NCBI RefSeq assembly: GCF_014636935.1
Contig: NZ_BMES01000002.1
Span: 1,485,148-1,549,147, forward strand
Origin: Alsobacter metallidurans
GTDB taxonomy: Bacteria > Pseudomonadota > Alphaproteobacteria > Rhizobiales > Beijerinckiaceae
Length of the DNA stretch: 64,000 bases
Reading direction: 5' to 3'
The notes beneath the pieces were generated by a model. The model was not told the DNA's origin. It worked only from the letters and a program-made list of their open reading frames with translations, and did no database searches. This document shows, one piece after another, positions 9,229-18,026 of the stretch; the stretch's first letter is position 1, and the number at the start of each line of letters is the position of its first letter. A program made the translations under genes and the position numbers.

Positions 9229-9312
9229 ATGGGCTTGGGTAAGGGCGCTTTGCTTTGGATGCTTGGAATTCCGCTGCCGATCATCATTCTTCTTGCGCTG
9301 TTCTGGCGCTAA
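9229..9312 (+). CDS. 27-residue hydrophobic membrane peptide
   Basis: Too short for normal ORF calling, but well supported. ATG at 9229 is preceded by AGGAGG at 9219-9224 with ideal spacing, and the TAA at 9310-9312 is followed within 25 bases by a perfect intrinsic terminator. The peptide begins MGLGKGALLW and ends with an Ile/Leu/Phe-rich segment and a final WR, so almost all of it is one transmembrane helix with a central PLP kink. I recall similar very short proteins as unnamed ORFs in proteobacteria, but no function is known to me. It stands alone between the rsbR promoter region and cysA. Confidence 0.72.
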   Translation: MGLGKGALLWMLGIPLPIIILLALFWR

Positions 9313-9333
9313 GAATCGATCTTCGATGATCCG

Positions 9334-9366
9334 AAAAGCCTCGCAGTTCGCTGCGAGGCTTTTTTG
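9334..9366 (+). terminator. Intrinsic terminator with TTCG tetraloop
   Basis: A perfect 10-bp stem, AGCCTCGCAG (9337-9346) and CTGCGAGGCT (9351-9360), closed by a stable TTCG loop and flanked by AAA on the left and a T-run on the right (9359-9365). It follows the small peptide gene by 20 bases. Because the arms carry A and T flanks on both sides, it can also terminate the leftward cys operon, which ends at 9378. Confidence 0.9.
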
Positions 9367-9377
9367 TTGGCTCCACG

Positions 9378-10427
9378 TCAGCCCGAGCCGAACACGGTTG
9401 CGCGGATGATCTTCAATCCCACGGTTTCGCCCACCGCCGGCGCCACCGCGCTCGGGAGATCGACTTCCAGCCGGCGCGCCAGCCCGGTCACGGCGACCTC
9501 CGCCCGCCGGATCGCGCCATGGCGGCGCACGGCCGCGACGACGCCCGCCAGCCCATGCGCGTTCGGCGGCTCCACCAGCCGCACGTCCTGGGGGCGCACA
9601 TAGAGGTTCGCCACGCCGCGCGCGTTGTGGGCCGGGGCGGCGAAGATTGGTTTGTCGTTGAAGAAGGCCTGCCCGCCCGCCACCTCCACGTCGAGCCGGT
9701 TGCTCTCCCCCAGAAAGCCGCACACGAACGGCGTCTCCGGGTGATCATAGACATCGTCCGGCGTCCCGACCTGCTCGATCCGCCCATCGTTCAGCACCGC
9801 CACCCGATCCGCCAGCTCCAACGCCTCGTCCTGGTCGTGGGTGACGAAGAGGGTGGTGTGGCCCGTGCGCCGGTGCACGTCGCGCAGCCACTGGCGCAGG
9901 TCCTTGCGCACGCGCGCGTCCAGCGCGCCGAAGGGCTCGTCCAGGAGCAGCACGCGCGGCTCGATCGCGAGCGCGCGCGCGAGCGCGACGCGCTGCCTCT
10001 GCCCGCCTGAGAGCTGCCCCGGAAACCGCTTCTCCAGCCCGACCAGTTGGACGAGGTCGAGCAGCGCGCCGACGCGGCGGCGGATCTCGTCCGCGGAGGG
10101 GCGCTCGGCCCGGGGACGGGCGCGCAGCCCGTACGCGATGTTGTCGGCGACGCTGAGATGCCTGAACAGCGCGTAGTGCTGGAACACGAAGCCGATGCGG
10201 CGGTCTCGCAGCGACAGCCGATGCGCCTCGACGTCGTCGAAGCGCACCTCGCCGCCGTCCGGCTCCTCCAGGCCGGCGATGACGCGCAGCAGCGTGGTCT
10301 TGCCGGAGCCGGATGGCCCCAGCAGCGCCACCAGCTCGGCGGGCTCCACCTCGAGCGAAACGCCCCTGAGGGCCGCGAACGCGCCGAACTGCTTGGTCAC
10401 GCCCTCGATCGTCACCGCGACGGACAT
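9378..10427 (-). CDS. cysA: Sulfate/thiosulfate ABC transporter ATP-binding protein CysA
   Basis: A 349-residue ATPase. Walker A is GPSGSGKT (about residues 37-44), the signature is [15 protein letters not shown], Walker B is [11 protein letters not shown] and the switch His is in [10 protein letters not shown]. The C-terminal 110 residues form a TOBE-like regulatory domain with [11 protein letters not shown], typical of CysA. It energises sulfate import with CysT, CysW and the sulfate-binding protein. It is the last gene of the operon, 13 bases after cysW, and ends just before the bidirectional terminator at 9334-9366. Confidence 0.95.
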   Translation of the reverse strand: MSVAVTIEGVTKQFGAFAALRGVSLEVEPAELVALLGPSGSGKTTLLRVIAGLEEPDGGEVRFDDVEAHRLSLRDRRIGFVFQHYALFRHLSVADNIAYGLRARPRAERPSADEIRRRVGALLDLVQLVGLEKRFPGQLSGGQRQRVALARALAIEPRVLLLDEPFGALDARVRKDLRQWLRDVHRRTGHTTLFVTHDQDEALELADRVAVLNDGRIEQVGTPDDVYDHPETPFVCGFLGESNRLDVEVAGGQAFFNDKPIFAAPAHNARGVANLYVRPQDVRLVEPPNAHGLAGVVAAVRRHGAIRRAEVAVTGLARRLEVDLPSAVAPAVGETVGLKIIRATVFGSG

Positions 10428-10440
10428 GCGCGAACTCCCA

Positions 10441-11334
10441 TCAATGTTTGCCGTTCGCCGAGAGATGGTCGGCGTAGCGCCATTCGAGCAGGGTTTTCAG
10501 GACGAGCGTCACGAGCGCGAGCAGCGCGAGCAGCGACGCCACCGCGAAGGCCGCCACCGTGTTGTACTCGTTGTAGAGGATCTCGACATGCAGCGGCATG
10601 GTGGTGGTGAGCCCGCGGATGCGGCCCGACACCACCGAGACGGCCCCGAATTCGCCCATCGCGCGCGCATTGCAGAGCAGCACGCCGTAGAGCACGCCCC
10701 ATTTCACGTTGGGCAGCGTGATGGTCCAGAAAGTTCGCCAGCCGGAGGCGCCCAACGTCAGCGCGGCCTCTTCGTCGGCCGTGCCATGCGACTGCATCAG
10801 CGGCAGCACCTCGCGGGCGACAAACGGGAAGGTCACGAAGATCGTGGCCAGCACGATGCCGGGCAGCGCGAAGATGATCTCGACGCCGTTCGCCTTCAGC
10901 CAGGGGCCGAACCAGCCCTGCGCGCCGAACAGCAGCACGTAGACGAGGCCCGAGATAACGGGCGACACCGAGAATGGCAGGTCGATGAGGCTGGTCAGCA
11001 GCGTCTTGCCGCGAAACTCGTATTTGGCGATGCACCACGCCGCCGCCAGGCCGAACACGACGTTCACCGGCACCGCGATCGCGGCGACCAGCAAGGTCAG
11101 CCGTACGGCCGCGAGCGCGTCCGGGTCGGAGAGGCCCTCGAGATACACGTCCCAGCCCTTCCGGAACGCCTCCACGAACACGGACGCGAGCGGCAAGCCG
11201 AGCACCAGCAGCAGGAACACGAGCGCGATGGCGATCAGGATGGCCTGCACGAGTCGGCTTTCGCCGCGCACGCGTGCGCCGCCCGCGCGCCGGGCGGGGC
11301 GCGCCGGAGATGGCGTGAGAGCGGCCTCAGACAT
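10441..11334 (-). CDS. cysW: Sulfate ABC transporter permease CysW
   Basis: A 297-residue inner-membrane permease with six predicted transmembrane helices and the BPD_transp EAA-type motif ([21 protein letters not shown]). [12 protein letters not shown] is a CysW/CysT family hallmark. Start: the ATG at 11334 overlaps the end of cysT by 8 bases and gives MSEAALTP; an upstream in-frame ATG would only lengthen an unconserved tail. It forms the membrane channel with CysT. Confidence 0.94.
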   Translation of the reverse strand: MSEAALTPSPARPARRAGGARVRGESRLVQAILIAIALVFLLLVLGLPLASVFVEAFRKGWDVYLEGLSDPDALAAVRLTLLVAAIAVPVNVVFGLAAAWCIAKYEFRGKTLLTSLIDLPFSVSPVISGLVYVLLFGAQGWFGPWLKANGVEIIFALPGIVLATIFVTFPFVAREVLPLMQSHGTADEEAALTLGASGWRTFWTITLPNVKWGVLYGVLLCNARAMGEFGAVSVVSGRIRGLTTTMPLHVEILYNEYNTVAAFAVASLLALLALVTLVLKTLLEWRYADHLSANGKH

Positions 11335-12172
11335 GGCCGTACCTCCGCCGCAGCCCGCCATGCAGCAGGTTCAGCAGGAGGATGAGCAGAAACGACGCCA
11401 GCAACATGAGCACGCCCACTACGGCTGCGCCGGCGTAGTCGAACTGCTCGAGCCGGATGACGATCAGCAACGGGGCGATCTCCGAAACCATCGGCACATT
11501 GCCGGCGATGAAGATCACCGAGCCGTATTCCCCGACCGCCCGCGCGAAGGCGAGCACGAAGCCGGTGATCAGGGCCGGGAACACGGCCGGCAGCACCACC
11601 GTGAACACCGTGCGAAGGCGTTCCGCGCCCAGCAGCGCGGCGGCCTCCTCCACCTCGGGCTCGATCTCCTCCAGTACGGGCTGGACGGTTCGCACCACGA
11701 AAGGCAGGCCGATGAACACAAGCGCGACTGCGACGCCCAGAGGAGTGTAGGCCACCTTGACGCCGAGAGGGTCCAGCAACGAGCCGACCCAACCATTCGG
11801 CGCATAAACGGCCGCGAGCGCGATGCCGGCGACGGCCGTCGGCATCGCAAAGGGCAGGTCCACGGCAGCGTCCACGAGCCGCCGGCCGGGAAAGCGGTAG
11901 CGCACCAGCACCCAGGCGATCAGCATCCCGAAGATCGCGTTCACGAGCGCGGCCAGGAAGGCGGCGCCGAACGAGAGCCGCAGCGCCGCCACCGTCCTCT
12001 CCGATCGCGCAATCGCGATGAACTCGGCGGGGCCGATGCTGGCGGCTTTCAGCACGAGGCCGGCCAGCGGGATCAGCACAATCAGGCACAAGGCCGTCAG
12101 CGTCACGCCGAGCGCCAGCCCGAACCCCGGGAGGATGCTCGGCTGGCGCCAGCGGGATGCGGCCGCCTGCAT
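11327..12172 (-). CDS. cysT: Sulfate ABC transporter permease CysT
   Basis: A 281-residue permease paralogous to CysW, with six transmembrane segments and the EAA loop EVEEAAALLGAERLRTVFTV. The downstream AVGEYGSVIFIAGN is the conserved CysT/CysU motif. The ATG at 12172 lies 2 bases after the stop of the sulfate-binding protein gene; the longer open frame upstream runs through that gene and is not used. It pairs with CysW to form the sulfate translocation pathway. Confidence 0.94.
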   Translation of the reverse strand: MQAAASRWRQPSILPGFGLALGVTLTALCLIVLIPLAGLVLKAASIGPAEFIAIARSERTVAALRLSFGAAFLAALVNAIFGMLIAWVLVRYRFPGRRLVDAAVDLPFAMPTAVAGIALAAVYAPNGWVGSLLDPLGVKVAYTPLGVAVALVFIGLPFVVRTVQPVLEEIEPEVEEAAALLGAERLRTVFTVVLPAVFPALITGFVLAFARAVGEYGSVIFIAGNVPMVSEIAPLLIVIRLEQFDYAGAAVVGVLMLLASFLLILLLNLLHGGLRRRYGHV

Positions 12173-12174
12173 GC

Positions 12175-13212
12175 TCAGCGCTTCGGCTTGTAGAGCTGGT
12201 CGAAAGTGCCGCCGTCGCCGAAGTGCTCGGGCTGCGCCTTGGTCCAGCCGCCAAAGTCCTTGTCGATCGTAACGAGGTCGATCGTCTTGAACTGCGCCAT
12301 GTCCTTCGGGTCCGCGGCTTCGGGCTTCATCGGGCGATAGTGATGCTTGGCGATGATCGCCTGCGCCTTCGGGGTGTAGAGGAAGTCTAGGTAGGCCTGC
12401 GCGGCCTCGCGCGTGCCTTTGGCGTCGACGTTGCCGTCTACGAGCGACACAGGCGGCTCGGCCAAGATCGACAGCGACGGCGTCACGATGTCGAACTTCT
12501 CGGCGCCGAACTCCTCGCCCACCAGATAGGCCTCGTTCTCCCAGGCCAGCAGCACGTCGCCGATGCCGCGCTGCGCGAAGGTGGTGGTCGCCCCGCGCGC
12601 GCCGGTGTCCAGCACCGACACGTTCGCGAACAGCGCCGCGATGTACTCGCGCGTTTTGGCTTCGTCGCCGTTGTTGGCCTTTTTGGCCCACGCCCAGGCG
12701 GCGAGGTAGTTCCAGCGGGCGCCGCCGCTGGTCTTCGGGTTCGGCGTCACGACGCCCACACCCGGCTTGGCCAGGTCGCCCCAGTCCTTGATTCCCTTGG
12801 GATTGCCCTTGCGCACCAGGAACACGATCGTGGACGTGTAGGGAGACGCGTTGTTGGGCAGGCGCTTCTGCCAGTCGGCGGGGATCTTCTTGGTCCGCTG
12901 CGCGATGGCGTCGATGTCGCCGCCCAGCGCCAGGGTCACGACGTCGGCGTTGAGCCCATCGATCACCGTCCGGGCCTGCGCGCCGGAGCCGCCGTGGGAT
13001 TGGCGGATCGTCACCGTCTTGCCGGTTTTCGCCTTCCACTCCTGCGCGAACGCCGCATTGATGGCGCGGTAGAGCTCGCGGGTGGGGTCGTAGGACACAT
13101 TCAAAAGCTCAACGGTCTGGGCCCGAGCGCCGGCCGTCACCGCGAGGCAGAACGCCAGGGCGAGCGCCGCCATGGCGTAATCGAAAAGTCGTCGAAGGCG
13201 CTTGCGTGTCAT
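12175..13212 (-). CDS. sbp: Periplasmic sulfate-binding protein
   Basis: A 345-residue exported protein. The first about 31 residues form a Sec signal peptide with a positively charged N-region (MTRKRLRRL), a hydrophobic core and GARA-Q cleavage. The mature part starts with [15 protein letters not shown] and contains [16 protein letters not shown], both typical of the Sbp/CysP sulfate/thiosulfate-binding family. It delivers sulfate to CysT-CysW-CysA, encoded immediately downstream. Whether it prefers sulfate or thiosulfate cannot be told from sequence alone. Confidence 0.94.
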   Translation of the reverse strand: MTRKRLRRLFDYAMAALALAFCLAVTAGARAQTVELLNVSYDPTRELYRAINAAFAQEWKAKTGKTVTIRQSHGGSGAQARTVIDGLNADVVTLALGGDIDAIAQRTKKIPADWQKRLPNNASPYTSTIVFLVRKGNPKGIKDWGDLAKPGVGVVTPNPKTSGGARWNYLAAWAWAKKANNGDEAKTREYIAALFANVSVLDTGARGATTTFAQRGIGDVLLAWENEAYLVGEEFGAEKFDIVTPSLSILAEPPVSLVDGNVDAKGTREAAQAYLDFLYTPKAQAIIAKHHYRPMKPEAADPKDMAQFKTIDLVTIDKDFGGWTKAQPEHFGDGGTFDQLYKPKR

Positions 13213-13269
13213 CGATGCTCTCCTGCGTTCACTATAACGACCTCGCCGCGAAATGCGCGGGGGTCTGCA

Positions 13270-13452
13270 TCAAGGCGCTGCGTTGCGCGCCTCAACCTTC
13301 GGAGCAGCGGGGGCGGGCGGCCCCTCGCGCACGTCGTTCAACAGCGCCGCGCCGATCGCCGCCAGGACGACGAGCGCAAGAAACGCCAGGTTGGCGCGGC
13401 GTTCCCGGCTTGCGTCCACGGGCGCCGGCTCGAGCAATGGGCTTTCGCTCAT
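13270..13452 (-). CDS. Small single-span membrane protein coupled to cysN
   Basis: A 60-residue protein starting MSESPLLEPA. One transmembrane helix (about residues 21-38, NLAFLALVVLAAIGAALL) follows a charged segment, and the tail is Pro/Ala-rich and probably periplasmic. The start codon overlaps the cysN stop (ATGA at 13449-13452) and the gene sits between cysN and sbp, 57 bases before the latter. This indicates co-translation within the sulfate operon. I do not recognise the family. A role as a small subunit or anchor of the assimilation/transport machinery is only a guess from position. Confidence 0.7.
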   Translation of the reverse strand: MSESPLLEPAPVDASRERRANLAFLALVVLAAIGAALLNDVREGPPAPAAPKVEARNAAP

Positions 13453-15089
13453 ATTCCGCTTCCCTCCGCGTCGTAGTGACCGCGGGCGATGCGTTGGCGC
13501 TCGAACGACCTCCAGGCCGCCTGGTGCGCCAGACGGAGAATGGGGCGAAGAAGCGCCTCGGCGAGCGCAGCCGCGGCTGTGATGCGCCAATCGGCGAAAG
13601 TGAGCTGAACCAGCGCCGCCACCGCGAGCGACGCCAGGGCGCGCCAGCTCGCCTCCTCGACGATCTGCGGCCACCCGCCCGGCGCCAGACGATCGAGGGC
13701 GACTTTTACCCAGTGGCGGCTCCGGCCCGGAGAAGCGGACGGAACGCCATCGCCCGACACGGAGCGCACCAGCCGGACGGCTCCCGCGTCCACGAGGCCG
13801 AGCGCCACCGTGTCGCCCGACACGCGATCCACCAGGATGAAGGCGCCGAGTTCGCGGTCTTCCGCGTAGTCGGTCAGCGCCACTGCGCGATCGAGCGCGA
13901 TCGTCGCGATACCCACCTCGTTCATCGCCAGCGCGTCGGCAGCGTGGATCTCAAACGAGTGGATGTCGACTGCGCCCGCGATGGCGACGCGCGCGGTTGC
14001 GCTCGACGCGCCCAGCCGCAGCGTGAGCTCCGCACCACTGGCGAGCGGCCTATCGGACATCCACAGCAGCCGCGCCGCGAAGGCGCGACGGGCCGTGAGC
14101 GCATCGTCCACCGCCACGATCACGTCGCCCCTGGACACGTCGACCTCATCGGCGAGCGTCAGCGTCACAGCCTGTGCGGCGACCGCCTCCGCCAGGTCTC
14201 CGTCCTGCGTGACGATGCGCGCCACCCGGGAGCGCCGGCCGCCCGGCAGGATCGCAACTTCGTCGCCCGGCGAGACGGCTCCGCCCGCGATCGTCCCTGC
14301 GAAGCCCCGAAAATCGAGGTTCGGCCGGTTCACCCACTGCACGGGCATCCGGAACCGGGCCGCCAACTGCACGGCGCCGGCCACGTCCACGGATTCCAGG
14401 TGCTCGAACAGCGTCGGGCCCGCATGCCAGGGCATGTTCGGCGAGCGACCCGCGACGCCGTCGCCTTCAAGCGCCGAGATTGGAATGGGGGTGATCGTCG
14501 CAAAGCCGAGGCCGCCCGCCATGTGGCGATATTGGGCGACAATCCCTTCGAACACGGCCCGGTCGAAGCCGACGAGATCCATCTTGTTGACCGCCACCAC
14601 GACGTGGCGGACGCCCAGCATCGAGACGATGAACGAGTGCCGGCGCGTTTGCGGCAACACCCCCTTCCGGGCGTCGATCAGGATGATGGCGAGATCGGCC
14701 GTGGACGCGCCTGTCGCCATGTTGCGGGTGTACTGCTCGTGCCCGGGCGTGTCGGCGACAATGAAGGAGCGGCGCGGCGTCGCGAAGTAGCGGTAGGCCA
14801 CGTCGATCGTGATGCCCTGTTCGCGCTCGGCCGAGAGGCCGTCCACCAGCAAGGCCAGATCGAGCTTGTCGCCCTGCGTGCCGAACCGGCGGCTGTCGCG
14901 GCCGAGCGCGTCGAGCTGGTCGTCGTGCACGAGCTTGGCGTCGAACAGCAGGCGGCCGATCAGCGTCGACTTCCCGTCGTCCACGGAGCCGCAGGTGATG
15001 AAGCGCAACAGGGCTGGAGCGGCGGCGGCCGCGGGGTGAGCGGAAGGGTTCTGGGCCGCCAAAACGGCCTTGAGGGCGACGGCGCTCAT
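13449..15089 (-). CDS. cysN: Sulfate adenylyltransferase subunit 1 (CysN) with extra C-terminal domain
   Basis: A 546-residue GTPase that drives APS synthesis by CysD. GTP-binding motifs: CGSVDDGKSTLIGRLL (G1), DTPGHEQYTRNM (G3) and NKMD (G4), then two beta-barrel EF-Tu-like domains to about residue 435. E. coli CysN has about 475 residues and bifunctional CysNC carries an APS kinase. Here the last about 105 residues have no APS-kinase P-loop. Instead ASWRALASLAVAALVQLTFADW and a following hydrophobic stretch (about 470-530) look like a DUF2061-type membrane domain. Start at 15089 overlaps the cysD stop (TGATG). The C-terminal domain call is tentative; the CysN call is firm. Confidence 0.93.
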   Translation of the reverse strand: MSAVALKAVLAAQNPSAHPAAAAAPALLRFITCGSVDDGKSTLIGRLLFDAKLVHDDQLDALGRDSRRFGTQGDKLDLALLVDGLSAEREQGITIDVAYRYFATPRRSFIVADTPGHEQYTRNMATGASTADLAIILIDARKGVLPQTRRHSFIVSMLGVRHVVVAVNKMDLVGFDRAVFEGIVAQYRHMAGGLGFATITPIPISALEGDGVAGRSPNMPWHAGPTLFEHLESVDVAGAVQLAARFRMPVQWVNRPNLDFRGFAGTIAGGAVSPGDEVAILPGGRRSRVARIVTQDGDLAEAVAAQAVTLTLADEVDVSRGDVIVAVDDALTARRAFAARLLWMSDRPLASGAELTLRLGASSATARVAIAGAVDIHSFEIHAADALAMNEVGIATIALDRAVALTDYAEDRELGAFILVDRVSGDTVALGLVDAGAVRLVRSVSGDGVPSASPGRSRHWVKVALDRLAPGGWPQIVEEASWRALASLAVAALVQLTFADWRITAAAALAEALLRPILRLAHQAAWRSFERQRIARGHYDAEGSGI

Positions 15090-15991
15090 CAGAAGTAGCC
15101 CTCCTGCTTCTTCTGCTCCATGGAGCCGGCGCCGTCGTGGTCGATGATCCGGCCCTGTCGCTCGGAGGAGCGCGATCCGCGCATTTCGGCGATGATCTCC
15201 GGCAGGGTCGCGGCCGTGCTCTCCACCGCGCCCGTGAGCGGGTAGCAGCCCAGGGTCCTGAAGCGGACCATGCGCGTCTGGACGACCTCGCCCTCCCGCA
15301 ACGCCATGCGGTCGTCGTCGCGCATGATCAGCGCGCCGTCGCGCTCCACCACGGGCCGGGGCGCGGCGAAGTAAAGCGGCACGACCGGGATGTTTTCGCG
15401 GGCGACGTAATCCCACACGTCCAGCTCGGTCCAATTGGACAACGGGAAGACCCGGAAGCTCTCGCCAGGACGCTTGCGCGTGTTGTAGAGCCGCCATGGC
15501 TCAGGCCGCTGCGCCTTCGGATCCCAGCGATGCTCGGCCGAGCGCAGCGAAAAGACCCGCTCCTTGGCGCGCGACTTCTCCTCGTCGCGTCGGGCGCCGC
15601 CGAAAGCCGCGTCGAACTTGTGCGCATCCAGCGCTTGCCGCAGCGCCTGCGTCTTCATGACGTCCGTGTGGGCGCGCGAGCCCGAGTCGAAGGGGTTCAC
15701 CCCGGCCCGGACGCCGTCCTGGTTCACATGGACGATGAGATCGAGGCCGAGTTCCTGCGCGCGCTGGTCCCTGAAGGCGATCATCTCCCGGAACTTCCAG
15801 GTCGTGTCGACATGGAGCACCGGAAAGGGCAGCCGGCCCGGGTAGAACGCCTTGAGGGCGAGGTGCAGCAGCACCGCCGAGTCCTTGCCGATCGAGTACA
15901 GCATCACGGGGTTGTCGCAGGTCGCGACGGTCTCCCGGATGATGTGGATCGCCTCGGCCTCGAGCTTCTGGAGATGGGTCAGCTGAATCAT
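15089..15991 (-). CDS. cysD: Sulfate adenylyltransferase subunit 2 CysD
   Basis: A 300-residue PP-loop ATP pyrophosphatase. [19 protein letters not shown] contains the SxGKDS PP-loop, and [12 protein letters not shown] is the conserved loop of CysD. It adenylates sulfate to APS in complex with the GTPase CysN. The start [18 protein letters not shown] at 15991 matches the family N-terminus and overlaps the cysH stop (ATGA at 15988-15991). The long upstream extension of the open frame is out of phase with known CysD and was rejected. Confidence 0.95.
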   Translation of the reverse strand: MIQLTHLQKLEAEAIHIIRETVATCDNPVMLYSIGKDSAVLLHLALKAFYPGRLPFPVLHVDTTWKFREMIAFRDQRAQELGLDLIVHVNQDGVRAGVNPFDSGSRAHTDVMKTQALRQALDAHKFDAAFGGARRDEEKSRAKERVFSLRSAEHRWDPKAQRPEPWRLYNTRKRPGESFRVFPLSNWTELDVWDYVARENIPVVPLYFAAPRPVVERDGALIMRDDDRMALREGEVVQTRMVRFRTLGCYPLTGAVESTAATLPEIIAEMRGSRSSERQGRIIDHDGAGSMEQKKQEGYF

Positions 15992-16758
15992 GCCGACGCT
16001 CCCGCGCGCACAAGCCGGCCATCCTCGGCGACGTGCAGGCCGCACTCCTTCTTGGCCTCTTCCTCCCACCACCAGCGCCCTGCCCGCTCGGGCTCGCCAG
16101 GCGCAACGGCGCGCGTGCAAGGCGCGCAGCCGATCGACGGAAAGCCCTTCGCATGCAGCGGATTGAGCGGAACGTCGTTCTGTTCAGCGAACGCCAGCAC
16201 GGCGTCGCGGCTCCAGTCGAACAGTGGATTGGCTTTCAGGAGCTCATGCGTCTGGTCGAGTGAGACGAACCCCATCCCTTGCCGGTTGGCGGACTGGTCG
16301 CCCCGAAGGCCGGTGACCCAGGCGCTCGCGCCGTCCAGCGCGCGCCTGAGGGGTTCGACCTTGCGAACGCCGCAGCACGCCTTGCGGGACTCCGCGGAGT
16401 TGAAGAAGCCATTCACGCCCTGCCGAAACACGAGGTCGCCAAGGTCCTCGTGGCGCGGGTAGTAGGCGCGGATCCGGCGCTTGTAGCGCTGCTCCGTTTC
16501 GGCCCAGAGCGTGTAGGTCTCGGGAAAAAGCCGACCGGTGTCGAGCGTGACGATCTCGACGTCAACGCCGGCGTCGCAAATGCAATGCGTCAGCGCCTGG
16601 TCCTCGAGCCCGAAGCTCGTCGTGAATACGATGGCGCCCGAGACGGCGCGTCGCAACACGCGCAGGCGGAGAGCAGGCGGCAGATCGCCGAACGCTGCGT
16701 CCAGGCGGTCGGGGAGCGTAGCCGGCGAATCAGTCGAGGCAGTTTTGATCAGAGGCAT
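15988..16758 (-). CDS. cysH: Assimilatory adenylyl-sulfate (APS) reductase CysH
   Basis: A 256-residue PP-loop reductase. [13 protein letters not shown] is the PP-loop region. The four cysteines [13 protein letters not shown] and GCAPCTRAV form the CC...CxxC pattern that binds a [4Fe-4S] cluster and marks APS-specific enzymes rather than cluster-free PAPS reductases. This fits the absence of an APS kinase (cysC) in the operon: sulfate goes to APS and then directly to sulfite. It is the first gene of the cys operon. Sulfite reductase is not in the window. Confidence 0.93.
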   Translation of the reverse strand: MPLIKTASTDSPATLPDRLDAAFGDLPPALRLRVLRRAVSGAIVFTTSFGLEDQALTHCICDAGVDVEIVTLDTGRLFPETYTLWAETEQRYKRRIRAYYPRHEDLGDLVFRQGVNGFFNSAESRKACCGVRKVEPLRRALDGASAWVTGLRGDQSANRQGMGFVSLDQTHELLKANPLFDWSRDAVLAFAEQNDVPLNPLHAKGFPSIGCAPCTRAVAPGEPERAGRWWWEEEAKKECGLHVAEDGRLVRAGASA

Positions 16759-17140
16759 CGCCGGAGCTCGTTCGGTTTAACGAACAAAACCGTAGCTTAG
16801 CCCGGATTTGGAATCAATACACGTTTTGCGGAGCGTCCAGATCTATATTTACATTTTAGAATGTATATTTGCCGCACTTTGCTATGGCGGAGTTGGGAGG
16901 AACAACGGCGGCTTGGTGGCGTTAACGAGGCGGCAACACTTTCGAGGACCGCGCCATGGAACTCTCGGCAGAACTCCGGTTCGCCCTCTGCGCCGCCGTT
17001 TTCGCCATCTACGAGTTCGCTCTGGATCGCGCTTCCTTCTGAACGACCGCACTCCTCGAGGCTCTGACTTCACCGTCCGCGATCGCGGCGATCAGCCCTT
17101 TTGATTTGTTGCAGCCGCCATCCTTGGCGATGCTGCGGGC
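16759..17140. promoter_or_regulatory. Divergent promoter region cysH / pdxY with AT-rich dyad
   Basis: A 382-base gene-free region. Bases about 16838-16872 are strikingly AT-rich for this genome and contain the dyad TACATT (16850-16855), 4-base spacer, AATGTA (16860-16865), about 90 bases upstream of the cysH start. This is a plausible regulator site or promoter for the sulfate operon. A second, GC-rich 12-base palindrome CCGCGATCGCGG lies at 17077-17088, about 53 bases before pdxY. The link to sulfur control is inference from position. Confidence 0.45.
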
Positions 17141-17989
17141 ATGAACATTCTCTCGATCCAGTCCCATGTCGCCTACGGGCACGTGGGAAACTCGTCCGCG
17201 ACCTTCCCGATGCAGCGCCTCGGCTGCGAGGTCTGGCCCATCCACACCGTGCAGTTCTCCAACCACACCGGCTATGGCCAGTGGACCGGACGGGTGTTCG
17301 ACGGCCCCATGATCGAGGAGCTCGTCGACGGCATCGCCCAGCGCGACGTGCTCGGAACCTGCGACGGCGTCCTCTCGGGTTACATGGGGTCGTCGGACAT
17401 CGGGGTCGCGATCCTGTCCTCGGTGTCACGGGTCAGGGCCGCGAACCCCAAGGCCGCCTATTGCTGCGATCCCGTGATCGGCGACGTCGGCCGGGGCGTC
17501 TTCGTGCGCCCCGGCGTGCCGGAGTTCATGCGCGAGCAGGCCGTGCCGGCCGCCGACGTGATCACGCCGAACCAGTTCGAACTGGAGCTCCTGACCGGGA
17601 GGACCTGCAACTCGCTGGGCGACGCCAAGGCGGCGCTCGCGGCTGCGCACCGGCTCGGCCCCAAAGTGGTGCTCGTCACCTCGCTGCTGAGCGAGGACAC
17701 GCCGGACGACGCCATGGACCTGCTCGCGTCGGATGGGCAAAGCGTCCATCGGGTCCGGACGCCCCGGCTGAACGTCAGCGTCAACGGCGCGGGCGACGCG
17801 ATCGCGGCGCTGTTCTTCGTTCACTGGCTTCATTCGGGCTCCGCCGCCCAGGCGCTTGGCGAAGCCGCGGCCTCCGTCTATGGCCTCCTGAAGCGCACCG
17901 AGGAGGCCGGCTCGCGCGAGATCCTCACGGTGGCGGCGCAGGACGAGTTCGTCGCGCCCACGCATCGCTTCCCGGTGGAGCCGGTTTAG
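17141..17989 (+). CDS. pdxY: Pyridoxal kinase PdxY
   Basis: A 282-residue ribokinase-fold kinase. NILSIQSHVAYGHVGNSSAT is the pyridoxal kinase substrate-binding N-terminus, and VSVNGAGDAIAALFF contains the GxGD anion hole with the catalytic Asp. YCCDPVIGDVGRGVFV matches the pyridoxal kinase consensus. It phosphorylates pyridoxal (B6 salvage) to pyridoxal 5'-phosphate in the cytoplasm. Length is as in E. coli PdxY (287). The following EEP-family gene starts 37 bases later on the same strand and may be cotranscribed. Confidence 0.94.
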   Translation: MNILSIQSHVAYGHVGNSSATFPMQRLGCEVWPIHTVQFSNHTGYGQWTGRVFDGPMIEELVDGIAQRDVLGTCDGVLSGYMGSSDIGVAILSSVSRVRAANPKAAYCCDPVIGDVGRGVFVRPGVPEFMREQAVPAADVITPNQFELELLTGRTCNSLGDAKAALAAAHRLGPKVVLVTSLLSEDTPDDAMDLLASDGQSVHRVRTPRLNVSVNGAGDAIAALFFVHWLHSGSAAQALGEAAASVYGLLKRTEEAGSREILTVAAQDEFVAPTHRFPVEPV

Positions 17990-18026
17990 GCTTGCCGCCC
18001 GCGCGCCGGGATGGAATGTCTTGGCC

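Noticed and set aside
16808-17104. Forward open frame of 98 codons between cysH and pdxY
   Set aside because: It has no good ribosome-binding site, no recognisable protein sequence and runs through the AT-rich dyad and the probable promoters.
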